A stretch of 64,000 nt of DNA from Piromyces finnis (Eukaryota > Neocallimastigomycota > Neocallimastigomycetes > Neocallimastigales > Neocallimastigaceae). Both the position numbers and the translations under genes were made by a program. The stretch covers positions 372,001-436,000 of the forward strand of contig MCFH01000010.1 of the NCBI GenBank assembly GCA_002104945.1, written 5' to 3'. The notes beneath the pieces were generated by a model. It had not been told where the DNA came from. It saw nothing but the letters and a program-made list of their open reading frames with translations, and made no database searches. Every line of letters starts with the position of its first letter. The stretch's first letter is position 1. Of this stretch, positions 41,592 to 55,427 are shown in pieces.

Positions 41592-43268
41592 TTTATTTAT
41601 TTATAATAATTATTTCGAAATAAATAATATTCAGAATTTATGTCTTCATAAATAAAAATTTTCTATTCATAATATAATTATCTTTAATTAAAATAATAAA
41701 ATATACATAAAATTTCTTTAATACTTTTTTATATGTTAAATAGATATAAATTATATTAAAAAAAAAAAAAAAAAATTAAGAATTATATAGTAATCATTTT
41801 TCTTACTATTTTTCTATATTATGTTTTAAATTTATATTATTATCATTGCCATTATTATTCATTATAATAATTGCTTTATTTATATTCATATTTTTTTTTT
41901 ACCAAAAAAAATATTTAATAAAGTTTAAAATATAATATTTAAAATTATAATAATAAAAGTGTAAAATAATTAAAATAAAATAAAATATAAGGAAATGGAG
42001 AAAAAAAAAACATAACAGTTATAGTTTAATATAATTATAAACTCTTTAAAAAAAAATATTTTATTATTATAATTAAGGCTATTTAAATTTAATGATTTAA
42101 TAAAAAAAAATTATTTTATTATATATTAATACTTGTTATACATCAGTTACTTTATATATGTATATATCATTTAACACGATAATAAATAAATATTATTATA
42201 AAAAGTTTTTTAAATCAATTGAAAAAATAATAAAATAATAATTGTAAAATATTTATCATGACTTTACATAAAAATCTAAATTTCAATTAAGAATAGCTAA
42301 TATATAGTAATTAAGTATTTAAAGTTTATATGCAAAGCATAATTTAAATTAATAAAATCTAACCATTATAATAAATTAAAAATTTTTATTCTATGTGAAA
42401 ATTTTGTTTAAACCCTCAAATCAATAATAAATTATAGAAAAAATATAAATAGTATACTTGCTTTTTTTTAACGACAGCAAATATTCTAAAGCTTCTTATT
42501 TTAATTAAAATTACATATATTTAAAAATAAAAATTTAAAAAATAAATTTAATTAAACACAAGAGTGAAAGAGTGAATAAATAAAGTAAGAAGGCTACTAT
42601 TTATACTAAAGTATAATCATCGTATTTAACATTTAAATACGATTGTCTTTTAACAAAATTATGATCTTCAGTGGTTGTTCTGACCTTGTTGGTTTGTTAT
42701 ACCTTTTTTTTTTTTTCAGAACATTGTCATTCATAGTTATTGTTTTAAACCTTTTGAACACACATTTACTATTGTTGATTAATACCAAAAAGTTTGATTT
42801 TGGTTAGAAATTTTGCATTTATTGTAAAAAAGTGGTGATATTTCATAAATGCTCGATTTAACTTGCAAAGTTCTTTTTATTCCCTTGAATTAAAACTTGT
42901 TTAAAATTTTTTCCCAAAATAATGAATTTAGGTGTGTTTTTTTTTTACACATCAATCATTCATTAACTATTTATGTTAAAATAATTATTCAAAATTTACA
43001 CTAATTTTTAAAATTTATAATTAATTTTTAAACCATAATATATATATAGTGATTTTTTTTTTTTTACATAATTTTATTAGAAAAATGAAGTTTAATTTTT
43101 ATAATTTAAAATTTAAAATAATATTAAAAAATTTAATTTATTATGATATATAATTTATGTATAAATTTTTCTTTTAGCTTTTTTTTATATTTTTTTATAT
43201 AGATAAATATTATTGGATGTCTAAATTATAAGTTATTCTTATTTATAATTTCGATCATTAATATTAAT
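41592..43268. other. Convergent intergenic region with a structured island
   Basis: This lies between the 3' ends of the CxxC gene (+) and the TMX-like gene (-). The first kilobase is typical A/T spacer. From about 42600 to 42960 the base composition is more mixed, without a protein frame. There is an 11-bp perfect hairpin at 42619-42643 and a second one with arms ACCAAAA/TTTTGGT at about 42785-42807. Confidence 0.5.
42619..42643. repeat. Inverted repeat (11-bp stem, 3-nt loop)
   Basis: ATCGTATTTAA and TTAAATACGAT are exact complements around the loop CAT. A mixed-composition stretch and a T12 run follow at about 42704. It could be part of an RNA gene or a transcript end. Confidence 0.6.
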
Positions 43269-44594
43269 TTAACTATAGTGTAACATGAATTTTTCTTCTT
43301 GAGTCAAATCACGATATAATGGGATTTTTGATTTTGAGTATGAAGAATGACTCTTAATTGCCTTGAAACGGATGACTATGTAGATAAGAATTAAAACAAC
43401 AGCTAAAGTAATTAAAGATTCAACTAAACCGAAAACCTTCTTTGTAGCCTATTTTAAAAATAGTTTTTTTTTATTAATAAATTAATAATGTTTTATTTAA
43501 ACTAAAATATTTTATTTATTATTAAATTTACCTTAGCAACAATGTTTGGTTGCTTTGGTGGATATGGTGGTTGTCTATTGTAATTCTTTGGTGGAGTGTA
43601 CTTTGGTGGAGCATTCTTTGGTGGAACATATTTTGGAGCTTGTTTAGTTCTCTTTTGGTTTCCTTGTTGATTCTTTGGTGGTCTTTGTTGTTTTGGAGCC
43701 TTTCTTTGGGCTTGTTGTTGTTGGTTTGGTCTGTTTTGACGTGGTGGATTCTTTGGATTTTTTGGATCATTGTTATTGTTGTTTTGGCTTCTCTTTTTTG
43801 GTAATTGCTTGCTTCCTGGATTTTGTTGTTGTTGTTGACTGTTTTGTTGTTGGTTTTGTTGTTCGTAATCATTCTTGTTACTCTTTCTTGGCTTATTTTC
43901 TTCAATTTCATTTTCATAAACAACTTCTTCAACATAGACAGTAACTACTTCTTCAACAACTTCTTCAGATTTGGAACGAGCAACTTGTTCTTGGACAAAA
44001 GTGAACATTTCGTTAACTTCATGGTTACCGAGATATTCTTCATACTTTTGACCGTTTTCATAACTAATTTAATATTTTTCAAAATTTAAAAAAACATTTA
44101 ACAATTTTAGTATCTATTTGATATACAATATTACATTTTCCATATTTTACTATTTTTAATACTTACACATAGATTGTTGGGAAACCGTCGATACCTTGGC
44201 TGGTACAGAAGTCCATATCCTTAGTACATTCAACCTTAGCAATGTTAATATCCTTTGAAAGATTTTCAGCACGAATTCTAGTTTGAAGACCTAACCATTT
44301 TGGTGTTAACTTTTGAGTATATTTACACCAGTTGGCACCATATAAAATAATCCAAAGACCTTTATTGATGTGTACACTGAATTCAGCTGGGCTAATAAAA
44401 CGAATGTGTCTATCAGCACTTTCAGCCTTTAATCTTCTTGATTCATCAGATTCTTGAGCATTTATAGAAGAAACTATCAAAATATTTTTTTTTCATTAAT
44501 ATTGTTATTTTTTTTAATAACTATTTAATTTTAAATACTTACTAGCTAATACAAAAAGTAAAGCTAAATAGAATAATCCACTTATAGACTTCAT
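43269..44594 (-). CDS. TMX-like ER thioredoxin-fold membrane protein
   Basis: Four exons (44543-44594, 44167-44473, 43532-44063, 43269-43448) give 356 aa. A signal peptide (residues 1-18, SGLFYLALLFVLA) leads into a thioredoxin domain at about 40-140: LWIILYGANWCKYT, then GIDGFPTIYV with the conserved cis-Pro (about 116). The active site is C67-K-Y-T70, so the second, resolving Cys of CxxC is missing. Residues about 150-290 are an acidic then Gln/Asn/Pro-rich linker with PPK repeats. A single transmembrane segment follows at about 303-324 (SLITLAVVLILIYIVIRF), and then a short basic cytosolic tail. This is the layout of TMX-type protein disulfide isomerases of the ER membrane. The monothiol site suggests substrate trapping or isomerase-only activity rather than oxidation. 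Confidence 0.8.
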
Positions 44595-47418
44595 TTTGTT
44601 ATTCTTTCTTTTATTATTTTTTTTATTATATTAATTTATTGGTTTTTTTATTTGTTTTTTAAAATTTATTATTGACTATAAAGAGAAATTTTATTTTAGT
44701 TTATTATTTTTATATTTCTAATATAGATAATTTATTTTCTTTTAAAATAACTATAACAATAATAAAAGTTTAAATATATCGAATATTTAAAAAAGAGTTT
44801 TTTATTATTATTATAATTATTATTGTTTAATATGATGTTTTTTTTTTATTATTTGCTTTTTTTGTATAATTATAATAAAAAAAGATAAAAATTAGTTTTA
44901 AATTGTTTACCAATCTTTAATCTTTTTATTTAGAAATATAAATAAATAACAAAAGATGTTCCTATTAATTTATACTTACTGTTTAAAAACTTTCCTTTAT
45001 AATTTTCTTTTTATATTTTTTATTTCTTTATTATATAACTATTTTTTTTTAATTAATATAGTAAAATAAAAATAAATAAAAGAAATAGAAAATTTTTTAA
45101 AACAAAAAAAGTTTTTTTTTTAAAAGTATTTTATTTTATATTTATAGTCGAATAAAAAAAAAAAAATAGAATTAATAATCAAAGTTTTTTTTTTATAATT
45201 TTTATTATTTAAATATAAATAGTAAATATTTAATATAATTAAGGATGATAAAATTAAATCATAAATCAATAGAAATATATAATTAATATGAATTATAATA
45301 ATAATAATAATAATAATAATTAATTTCTCTTATTAAGCCTTCTTTTTTTTTTTTTTCATTACCACCACCACACCATGAATAATATATATTATTTAACTTT
45401 AATAAATATATTATTAGAATTTATTTAATTTATTAATTATTCATTATATTGTTTATAACAAATTTATTTAAAATTATAATAATTCATTTATCTATTTAAT
45501 GTGAATTTATTATAATTCCTATTAATTTACAGTTCGTTTTCCATTTCATCCTATAAAATAATGCGATTTATTATTATTCTAAACAGTTAGAATTAATAAT
45601 ATAATAAGAATAGTATTTATTATATTTATTTGAATTAATGTTTAATATAAATTAATATACTAATTAATATATTTTTATTTATTTGTGTAATTCATGATCT
45701 TTCATATTAATAGCTATTAACATTATACTACTTTTGAAAAAACTTTGTTATTAAATAATATATTGTAATATACAATATTAATGAAATATATTTTAATATA
45801 TGCTAATATTATATTTACTAAATAAAATTAATATAAATGACTAAAATGGTTTAATACAGATTTAATATAAATTAAAAAGTCATTTAATATATTAAATTCA
45901 TTAAAATATCATATATTACTTGATAATTTATTTTAATTAAATTATTTATTTATAGCAAATAAAAATGTAATACAAATAACAATTTTGTCCAATGAAATAT
46001 CTATATACTACATAATGTATGTTGATTATTTTTAATTAATTAAAAAGATGAATGATTAAAGAGAAAAAAATAAAACTTTTGCATTTTATAATCTAATAAA
46101 ATAATAATGATGCTATTTATATCTTAATTTACAACTTTTAATATAACCATTTATTTGTTTAATTAAGTCATAAATACATTTGAAAAAAGAAAATTGTTTA
46201 ACGTTATTTTAAATATTTTTTTTTTTAACAAGCCTTTTATTGATATATATGAATTATTTATTAATATGTTTCATATTTCCTCAATATTATGGTAATATTT
46301 ATGGTATGTATCAATCAACGATAGAATATTTATATAATCCTAATTATTCAAAATATTTATTGTTCATTTTAACATTATATATTATTATAATATTTAAATA
46401 ATAAGCGCTACTTTTTCAAAGTTTTTTTTTAAATAAAAAAAAGGTATTTTCATTGTGGACTTTTTTTATTATGATAGAGTTTTAAGCATTTATAATATTG
46501 AAACATCATTTTTTATATATTATTTTTTTTATATATTATTATACTTGTTGAGTTACCATTTCTATGATATACAAGATTCAAATGATACATTCATGGAGGA
46601 TAACCAAACCTTAATTAATATAATTCATTTTAATATTAATTAATTAAATTATTTACATGAAATGTATTATATAATATATTTAAAATTTCAATGAATTATA
46701 ATTTAACAACATCATATTTAATTATATGAATAAGGAAATATTAAATTAATTTCTTGTATTACACTAAATTTAATATAGATTAAAAATGTTTTTTTTTTTT
46801 ATTTATTAAAAAGGAAAATATATTAAATAAAGTTTAAAAACGAATAATACAATAATTGATTTACAACCACCGACACATATTATGGTTTAAACAATACATC
46901 TATGAAAAATAACCAAAGAAAATAAAAAATTTTACCCCTAATCATAATTATTTTTATATGATAAGAACTTAAAAACAACATTTTAATTCTAATTGTTTTA
47001 ATTTCAATATTTATCAATTCTATAAATCTTTATATTCAATTAATAGCTTTTAGAATTAAACAAAAATATTTGAATTGAAATTAAAAAGTCTAATGAAAAA
47101 AAACAATATTCGGATTAAAAATTGAAGAGTTTAACCATTTAAATATAGAAATAAAACAATTACTATTTATATAAATGTTAATAATATAGAATTGCGAAAA
47201 AAGAAAAATAATAAGATAACCAGGATGATGAATATGTTGATTTTTCATTATAATTTTTATTTCCATATATTGATTTTTTTTTATTTTTATTTTTTTTTTT
47301 TATTTTGGGGTTCTTCTATAATTAAAAATACCTGGAATATTCCTGTCGTTATGAAAAATAATTTTGATAAAATAATATTAGTCAGACTATTTATAATAAT
47401 ATGTTATATTTCTTATTT
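44595..47418. other. Intergenic region with possible gene fragments
   Basis: A 2.8-kb A/T-rich spacer. A small plus-strand open frame at 46249-46401 (50 aa, MNYLLICFIFPQYYG...) could alternatively splice at 46303 to 46444-46643, giving an 84-aa hydrophobic protein; low complexity makes either doubtful. The tail sequence of that second exon recurs in degenerate form at about 46871-46911. A minus-strand terminal-exon-like stretch (reads DEMENEL, stop) lies near 45530-45555. Confidence 0.3.
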
Positions 47419-50400
47419 TTACCATTTAAATTCTTTTTGGGATATATTATTATTTTGTTGGTTTAAAGCCCATAATCTTGCATCTAGAAACAAATTTCTA
47501 ACCGCCATTAATCGGTATTTTCGTAGTTTTTGCTTTTCTTGAGTTGCATTATCAGAATTAGTAAATTTGGTTTTGGGTAATGAAGCTAATTCATTATGCT
47601 TATTTGAAAGATGACAAGTAATATAGGATGGAAGACAATTATCATCATCCATTTCCTTAGTTAATCCATATATTATTTTATAGTAGTAAAGAGCTTCTTC
47701 CTTATTATCATCATGAATAAATGAATCAGAACAACAAGTACAAGTCCATAAATGAATATCGTTATTATTTTTTCTTGTCATGTCTGTATTGATCGGGATT
47801 AATTCATAACTCTTTTTTTTGTTTATTAATTGTGTTAATGATGAATCTGAATTTACTTTCTCATTTTCAATAGAAATGTTAATTTTATTCTTTCTATTTT
47901 TTGTATTGTTATTGTCATTATTATTTTCACTATTACTTAATTGCTGATTATAATATTGAATTTTATTATTAAGGATATTTTTTTTCAGTATTAAGCTACA
48001 TATTACTTTTTTAATTATATCATTTTCTATATTAAGATAAACTAAGAAATCTTTTATAGTTTTTATTATTGTCATGTTTCTTTTTGAAATATTAAGACAA
48101 TCATATGTATTTATAAGTCGATTATATTGAGAATAGTAATAATTATTAATTACATTTATTGTATTAATCTTTTGGAAACATTTTTGTTCTTTGGTATAAT
48201 GATAAGGTTTTTTTCTAATGATGATAGTATATCTTTTTATTTTATATTTATTTTCAACCTTTTTGAGCAGAAAGGATTTAAAGGAAGAATTGCTATTTTT
48301 TTTGAAGCTAAATGGGTTTATAGGGGAAGGTGGAATAAGATGATTGTTATAATGCTTTTTTTTATTAGATATAGGTTTAGTGAATTTAAATGTGTTATTA
48401 TTGTTAGTAGTGTTACTGGCATTACTACTACAAAAACTTTTACTTGTTATTTGAGTTTTGGAACTTGGTGATTTTAAATTATGGGATGCTTTTGAATTAT
48501 TACTATTTACTTTCAAAGATATTCCCAGATAACTTGGACTAGTGGATATATAGGAATTTGATGCTTTTCTACCTTCATAATATGATTTTAAACTATAATG
48601 AGATGTAGAGTTTAAATAGTTTCTTTCGTTGATGAGAGAATTATAATTCATCTGATTTCTGAAACGAAGAACATCCAAATTTGTTTGTGAGTTACGACGT
48701 TTCCTATATTGATTATAGGTACTTGAAATAGTTGAACTTGATGGGGATATGGATGTTGGACTATTGTGACTGTTAAGATATGAAATGATAGGTGCTGATG
48801 TAGACGTTTCTTGGCACCGATTGGGTTGAAGATATGAGGATGATGATGGTGAAAAATAAGAAGGTGAAAAAGATAAATGATTAGGTGCGGCAACCTTATG
48901 AGATACCTCTTCTTCAATAATTATACTATTAATCATAGTATGTTTACGTTCATTAGGTGATGGTGAATGGATATAATTTCGATCAGATATATTTTGATGA
49001 TGATATGAATTAAACGAATTAAATGATCGACTATATTGATTATTATGGGTATGAAGGAAATTATTTGGAAATGAAAAGTATTTATTATTATCATTGGCAG
49101 AATTTATTTCTTTTACATCAGCAGTATTCATATCTAATGAAAATATTAAAGGACTTGTTAGGGAATTATTATTATCATTAATATCATGAGGTATTGTTAC
49201 TTCAGTATTTAATGATAAGGGTATATTTTTCCTCTTAGATGAAGAATCTAACGACATTGAAAATATTAAATCCTTATCCTTTTCATTTTTTGAAATATTA
49301 ATTTTGATACTTTTTACTTCTTTATCTACAGACCTTGATGTTGATTTCGAATTATTATTTGTATTGTTATTGTTAAATTGTTTGGATTCTATTAAAACTA
49401 TATTATTATTTAATGCTTCAGATACATTATTCGAAAGCTCCTGTTTTATACTATTTGTGTTAATATGGGAATGACGATAGGATAAACTGTTTTTTCGTAA
49501 GTCATTATGTTGTGGTGATGTTAATGAAAAATCTTTTACATTTTCAAAATCATTTTTTATTGAATAGTTAGTAATTGTTTTTGAATAATTATTACTTTTA
49601 TTCGATATTGGTAGTGAATGTTTACTTATATCACTAAATTGATTTGATGTCGACGATTTAACAGAAAAATTATCGATAAAAGAAAAATCACCAATATTAC
49701 TATCAGTGTTACTAATAGAGTAGATAGAATTCTCATCTCCTTTTTCTTTACTATTTCTTTCTAAATTTTCTTCATAATCACTCAAAATAAAAGAATTAGT
49801 AACAGGTACATATGAGCCATTTTCAATTGATTTTATTGATATATTATCATCTTTGAAGTTTGTTTGTGGAGAGGGATTTAATGATGGTGAAATGCATGTC
49901 CAATCACCATTATTATTGTTATTATTTGAATTTGAATTTGAAAGAAATTGCTCTTTTGGTGATGCTGATGATAACAATAGTGGGTTTTCAGTATTTTTTG
50001 GGGAATTTGAAGATAAAAGAGAAAGGGATGATTTGAGAGTTTTAGTAATATTAAAATTGGGTAGTTTTGAAATTAAATTTGATGCTTGATCCTGGGTATC
50101 ATTTATATCATTAATTTCATTTATTGTTTGATTATTATTGGTAGTATGATTTTTTTCATCGCTCTTGTCTATTTTTTCATCATTTTTTTTATTTGAACAT
50201 GGAATATTATCATTCATTTCAAAACTAGATAAATAAGATGATGAAAATTCGTGACTTATAATAAAATATAGAAAATAAAAACAAAAATCAAAAACAACTT
50301 CGTCTCTTGTCATACGATCTGATAGTAAATGACTTTTTATTATAAAAATGATAAAATATTATAATAAAATTTATTAATTCCATATAAACGTACTAAACAT

Positions 50401-53400
50401 TAATTTTTTCTTTTTAATAAAGTATTTCATTACCAAAATGAAAACCAATCGTATCCGATAGTTAAATATAATATTTCTTCAGGATTTAATGAAGTATGTA
50501 TCTATATAGGCATGATTTAATTATAATATATAATTAGAAACGGTTATATTTTGATTTTACAATTTTTAAAAAATTTATAATAGTCTTTACTTCTCCATCC
50601 GCCCATAGTGAAAGCCTTAATAAAGAAATGAATAGTGGAGTCCTGTCCCAACCTGAGATACAATGTACTAATAATCCAGAATCCAATCCAATATCAAATG
50701 ATTTTTGTTGTAAAAGATTGACAAACAATTTCATATAATTTTGAGTTAATGTTACTAAATAAATTTTATTAGTAGTTATTCATGATGATTAAATATAAAT
50801 TGGTAAGAATAAATATATATATATATTTGTTATTGTTATTTTAAATAATTTTGTATAAACGTATAAACAACATACTAAAATCCCATGATCTATATTGATT
50901 CCAATTAATATTTAGATAATTATGATCATATAATGGAAAATTTAATTCACTATTAATAAAATTTAAATTCCAATCAACTTCTAGTTTCCTTGCTATATAT
51001 TATTTTTGGTATATAATAGTTAACAAAGATAATGCAACAGATATATTTTTAAATTTCATTTTTATTTATCCTTAATTATATTTTACCACAATAATGATTT
51101 AATTTAAAATTTCTGAAATATTCTGATCCAGGATATGGTACTACAACAAGATGAATTCCAGATTGTTCATATTGACAGTGGGGTTCACATTTCTCAGATG
51201 ACGATACGGTAAGACCATATTTAATTTTTTTTGTTTCTACCATTAAATCAGATATATACTTAACATTTAATTTCCTTAATAATTCAATATCAAATTGTCT
51301 ATATTGAATAATAGATTTTCTAAAGGAAGTTTCAGAATTTGGATTATCACTTATTTTCATTATTTTTATAATTAAAAACAATAAATAACAATAATAAAAA
51401 TGAAAGGAAAAAAAAAAGTAAGAGATAACAATTACTATAATATTTGTATTTATATTTTTTTATTACTATTTTTTTTATAATAGAGTATATAAAAACACTT
51501 TATTTAAATATTTTTAATTATTTACTATACCTTGATATTCCATAAATCATTTCTTTAGTTTTAGAATTAAGGGTATTTAACAATATTTCTGGTTCAAGAC
51601 TTAAAGTTCCAGATCGACAAATGTTTTTATTTTTATATAAAATTACAGGTATAACGAAACGTGATCTAACTCTTGATAATTTTGATTTCATAAAGTATTT
51701 TTTTAATTTTTCAGTATCATTAACTTTAAATATGTCGTTTTCGGGAGATACATTATTTATAACTGTATTTTTTTTTTCATAATAAGTAGGGGATTGAGAT
51801 GGTTTATCGTTTGAATTTTTAAGATTATTAGGCAATTCATCATCTAACGCATATTGCAGATCACTTATTAAATTATCAGAGTTAAAACTAGTTTTATCAT
51901 TTTCATTCTTAATAATTATTTTATTATCATTTTTGTTATTATTATTGTCATCATTAATATGATCATTGCCTAATTCATCGCTATTTGTTGAAAGTTCCTT
52001 AAGATTATATTGATCCATTGTAGGAGTATATAAATTATAATCTAAAATCGTGTAAAAAGAATACATAATCATAATAGTATATAATTTATTTATTAATACT
52101 TTTTAAATTACAATAAATTTATATTAAGATTATTTAATATATATATATATACCTAATAGTGCTTTAAGCGATTTATCTTTGTTGGTATCATATTTAATCA
52201 TAGAATCATTTTTTGGTAAAGAAAATGAAAAATTATTGTTAATTGTAGATTTAAATTCTGCATCCCCATAATTCTGAATAGAAAGATTTGTTAAACTATT
52301 TTTAATTTGAGTTAATGACCAATCGGAGAAATCATAATCATTAGTTGAAGATTTAACATCAATGGGTAATGAATTGTTAAAATTACTTAGACCTAAAGGG
52401 TTTGTTGAATTTTGTGAAATAGAGTGTTCATTATCAATGATATCATTATTTTCATTAATAATAGATTCCAATATAATATCATTTTCTTTTTTTATGGTGG
52501 GATAAGATTGATTTTGATGATGCTCAGTAGTAGTAGATAATGGATTACTTTGATCTCCTTCATGAATGGTTGCATTATTGGAAGAAAAATATTCTACATC
52601 ATCCATTACAAAAGGCATATCATCATTGTATGAAGCGTCAAAATTACTTTTACTAATATGATAATGAGAATATAATGGACTATAATTATTATTTTCATCC
52701 ATTTTCTCTTCTACTTGAAAATTTGAATTTAGGGAATTTACTAATGATCCAGATTGTGTATCTAATACCGAAAATTTATTTTTACTTAAGGGTATAGTGG
52801 TATTTAGTTTTTTTGTTATGTTCTTTTGTTTTGGATGATGGTGATCATTTTGCTGTATTTGCATCTTGACAAAAGAGTTTGGTGAACCTAAATTAATATG
52901 AGAGTCATGATCAATTTTTGGAGATTCTACTGCACCATAGGATATCAATGAAAAAGAATACGAATTATTATCATCAACAACTTCATTCACTTTATCATAG
53001 CTAATATTATCAAAACTAATATTACAATTGTTTTCTTCTTTATGAATATAATTAACTATATTATCATTATTTTTTATATTATCATTAGTCTTTATAACCT
53101 CATCGATTTTCCATGTCATATTTTTACTAGATGAATTTATATTTGATTGAAAAGGAAATGATGGTGGTAATTGTGATGCATAATTGTTTATTGTTGGATT
53201 AAAAGAAGTAACAAATGTATTTTTAGCATTTGAATTTTCTTTCTCCTCCAAAAAGCTATTCTTTTGAATTTTTTTTGGTGAATGTAAACCCTCATTGTTA
53301 ATAATATGCTCGTATTCTTCTTCTTCTTTTTCTTCATTACTATTTTTTCGTTTCATTCTATTTACTGATAATTTAGTAATATCTTCCATCTTATTACCAT

Positions 53401-53996
53401 TTTTATCAACATTTTTACTCGCATCTTTAAAAATTTTTTTTCTGATATCTTCCAACTTTATTATTCCATTTTTTTTCTTGTCCTTTTCCTTTTTTTCATT
53501 TTCTAATATAACAATTTTTTCTGGGTAAGTATCACAATATTCTCCTTGTTTATTCGATATAATTCCAATTTGATAATCTTTTTTAAATAATTCAATACAC
53601 GTTTCTTGTATTAAAGAGGTCTTAATATTAATACCATTTATGTTAATTACCAACCAAAATGAAGTTATATCATGATATATAATATATTATCGTAAGAAGA
53701 AGAGATAGAAAGAAAGGATGAATAATGAATAATAATATATAAAAGATAAAAAAAAAAAAAAAAATTATTTAATTGTTTTATTAATATTATTCTTTATTTT
53801 TTAACGAAAGAATGTATTTATTTTGAATTATAACTGTTAATTAATATTTTTATAAATATTATTTATTATTAATATTAATATTTACATATTTTTCTTTTTC
53901 CAAATTTTTATTTAAAATGCTTCTTCCATTTCTATCAGATATTGAATAAAAATATAATAATTCTTTTAGATTTTCTAAATTCACCACACTTTCCAT
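47419..53996 (-). CDS. MTMR14: Myotubularin-related phosphoinositide phosphatase, MTMR14 (Jumpy) type
   Basis: Eight exons (53886-53996, 52153-53620, 51531-52041, 51087-51349, 50876-50992, 50591-50754, 50434-50501, 47419-50332) give 1871 aa, about three times the animal MTMR14. Family blocks occur in order: NLENLKELLYFYS; CIELFKKDYQIGIISN; RSRFVIPVILYKNKNICRS; LRKLNVKYISDLMVETKK with VVPYPGSEYFRN; LNINWNQYRSWDF; the active-site loop HCISGWDRTPLF with C855 and R861 of Cx5R intact; IHTSLNPEEILYLTIGYDWF; and a C-terminal LRKYRLMAVRNLFLDARL. Such enzymes dephosphorylate PI3P and PI(3,5)P2 and affect autophagy and membrane traffic. About 565 residues of Ser/Asn-rich sequence split the N-terminal domain (about 76-640), and about 900 more form the tail. 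The start is in the exon at 53996. Confidence 0.92.
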
Positions 53997-54788
53997 TTAA
54001 TACTGCTATTTTTACTTTTTTATTTTCAATAACAATATTTCTATCTTTTATTATTTTTTTTTTTTCAATATGTATCTCCTTCCTTTTTATTATTATTATT
54101 ATTATTATTATTTTATTGATACTTTTTTTTTTTATTTATTATACTCCTGCTATTTCTATCTCATTATTTAAACATGAAATATTTTGTTATTGAAATCATT
54201 AATAATAATTTGAAATAATAAAAACAATATTTATTATTATTATTAAAGAAATACTAAATTATAATTGATTGTTTTTATTACTATTATGGTTAACTTTTAA
54301 AAATAATTTTATAATATTCCTTTTATTAAAATTTAAAAAATAAAATTATTTTCATTTATATATTAAAATAAAGTTTCTGATTTATTAAAATTATAGTAAC
54401 CTATAAAAATAATAAAAATAAAAAATATCCAATTTTAATAAACATTTTTTTTTTAAAAAAAATAAAGAGAACATTTGAAATTTTAATTCTTTGTTTAAAG
54501 GTTTTCTATTATTAATAATATTATTTTATTTTATTTATTATATTTATTGTATATTATTTTTATTTTTATTCTTATTTTTTTCCTATGCGGTTTTATTATT
54601 TATTTTATATTTAAATTTTATTTTTATTTTTTATTTTTTATTTTTTTTATTTTTACTTTTGTTTTACTTTTGTTTTATTGTGTATAAATTAAACATTTTG
54701 TATTGTATTATAAATTTAAATTAAATTAAATATAATGTATAAATTTGTGATTTAACAAAATTAAAATTATAATTTAAATTTGTTGGAT

Positions 54789-54819
<31 letters not shown>

Positions 54820-54843
54820 TTCTTTAAAATTCATATTAAAACT
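53997..54843. other. Intergenic region, no gene seen
   Basis: A/T spacer between the MTMR14 5' end and the Pkr1 3' end. Plus-strand open stretches are F/I/L-rich low complexity only. A T run of about 30 sits at 54790-54820, at the Pkr1 3' side. Confidence 0.55.
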
Positions 54844-55427
54844 CTATTTTGTTTTCTTTTCTTCGGTTTCTTCTTCTTCTTCTTCTTCTTCTTCTTCATT
54901 TTCCTTTTCGGCATCTCTAATAGCCTTTTCATTGTTCCATTCATATAACCACCTTTAAAATTATATAAATTTATTATATTATATGTAGAATAATTATTTC
55001 AAATTATATTATACAAATACAATTAACATTAAATTATTAATATATGCCGAAATAAAAAAGATTTAAAAATAAAAAGTCCATTAATTTTTGATATTTACCA
55101 TTCTAAGGTGACACAAAGAGCAATAGAAATTATTAAAAGCATAATAATATGAATGTTAAAGTGAGTAACAAATAAAAGTCCAATTAAAGATAAAAACAAA
55201 CAGACAAAAGTTATACGAATTAAGAGATGAATATTGTCATCAATTCCTTCATGGAAAATAGTGTAAACGATAGATTCGAGCATTGTACGTTTAACTTCTT
55301 CAACAATTTCTTCTTCTTCTTCTTCTTCTTCTTCTTTTTTTACTTCATCAACTTTATCTTTGATTTCATCTTTAACTTCAACATCTTTATTAGTTTCTTC
55401 AATTTTTTGTTGTTCTAAGTCAGTCAT
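54844..55427 (-). CDS. ER membrane protein Pkr1-like (V-ATPase assembly factor)
   Basis: Two exons (55099-55427, 54844-54952) give 145 aa. A Glu/Lys-rich N-terminus (about 1-48) precedes the Pkr1 core: TIFHEGIDDNIHLLIRITFV, then two closely spaced hydrophobic helices (CLFLSLIGLLFVTHFNIH and IIMLLIISIALCVTLEWWLYEW). The pattern EGxxxxIHLLI...FxxLxxxLLFxTxxNIHxxxLLxISxxLxxxxxW matches fungal Pkr1, a small ER protein needed in yeast for assembly of the V-ATPase Vo sector. The C-terminus is a Glu run and lacks a lumenal domain. The N-terminal acidic extension is longer than in yeast. An intron splits the Trp codon at the end of the second helix. Confidence 0.7.

Noticed and set aside
46249-46643. 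84-aa or 50-aa small secreted-type protein
   Set aside because: Both readings are F/I/Y/L-rich in an A/T spacer with alternative stops and weak splice context; kept only as a note in the intergenic entry.
47192-47542. Plus-strand 116-aa open frame
   Set aside because: Half is antisense to the conserved C-terminus of MTMR14 and the rest is Phe/Ile low complexity in its 3' flank.
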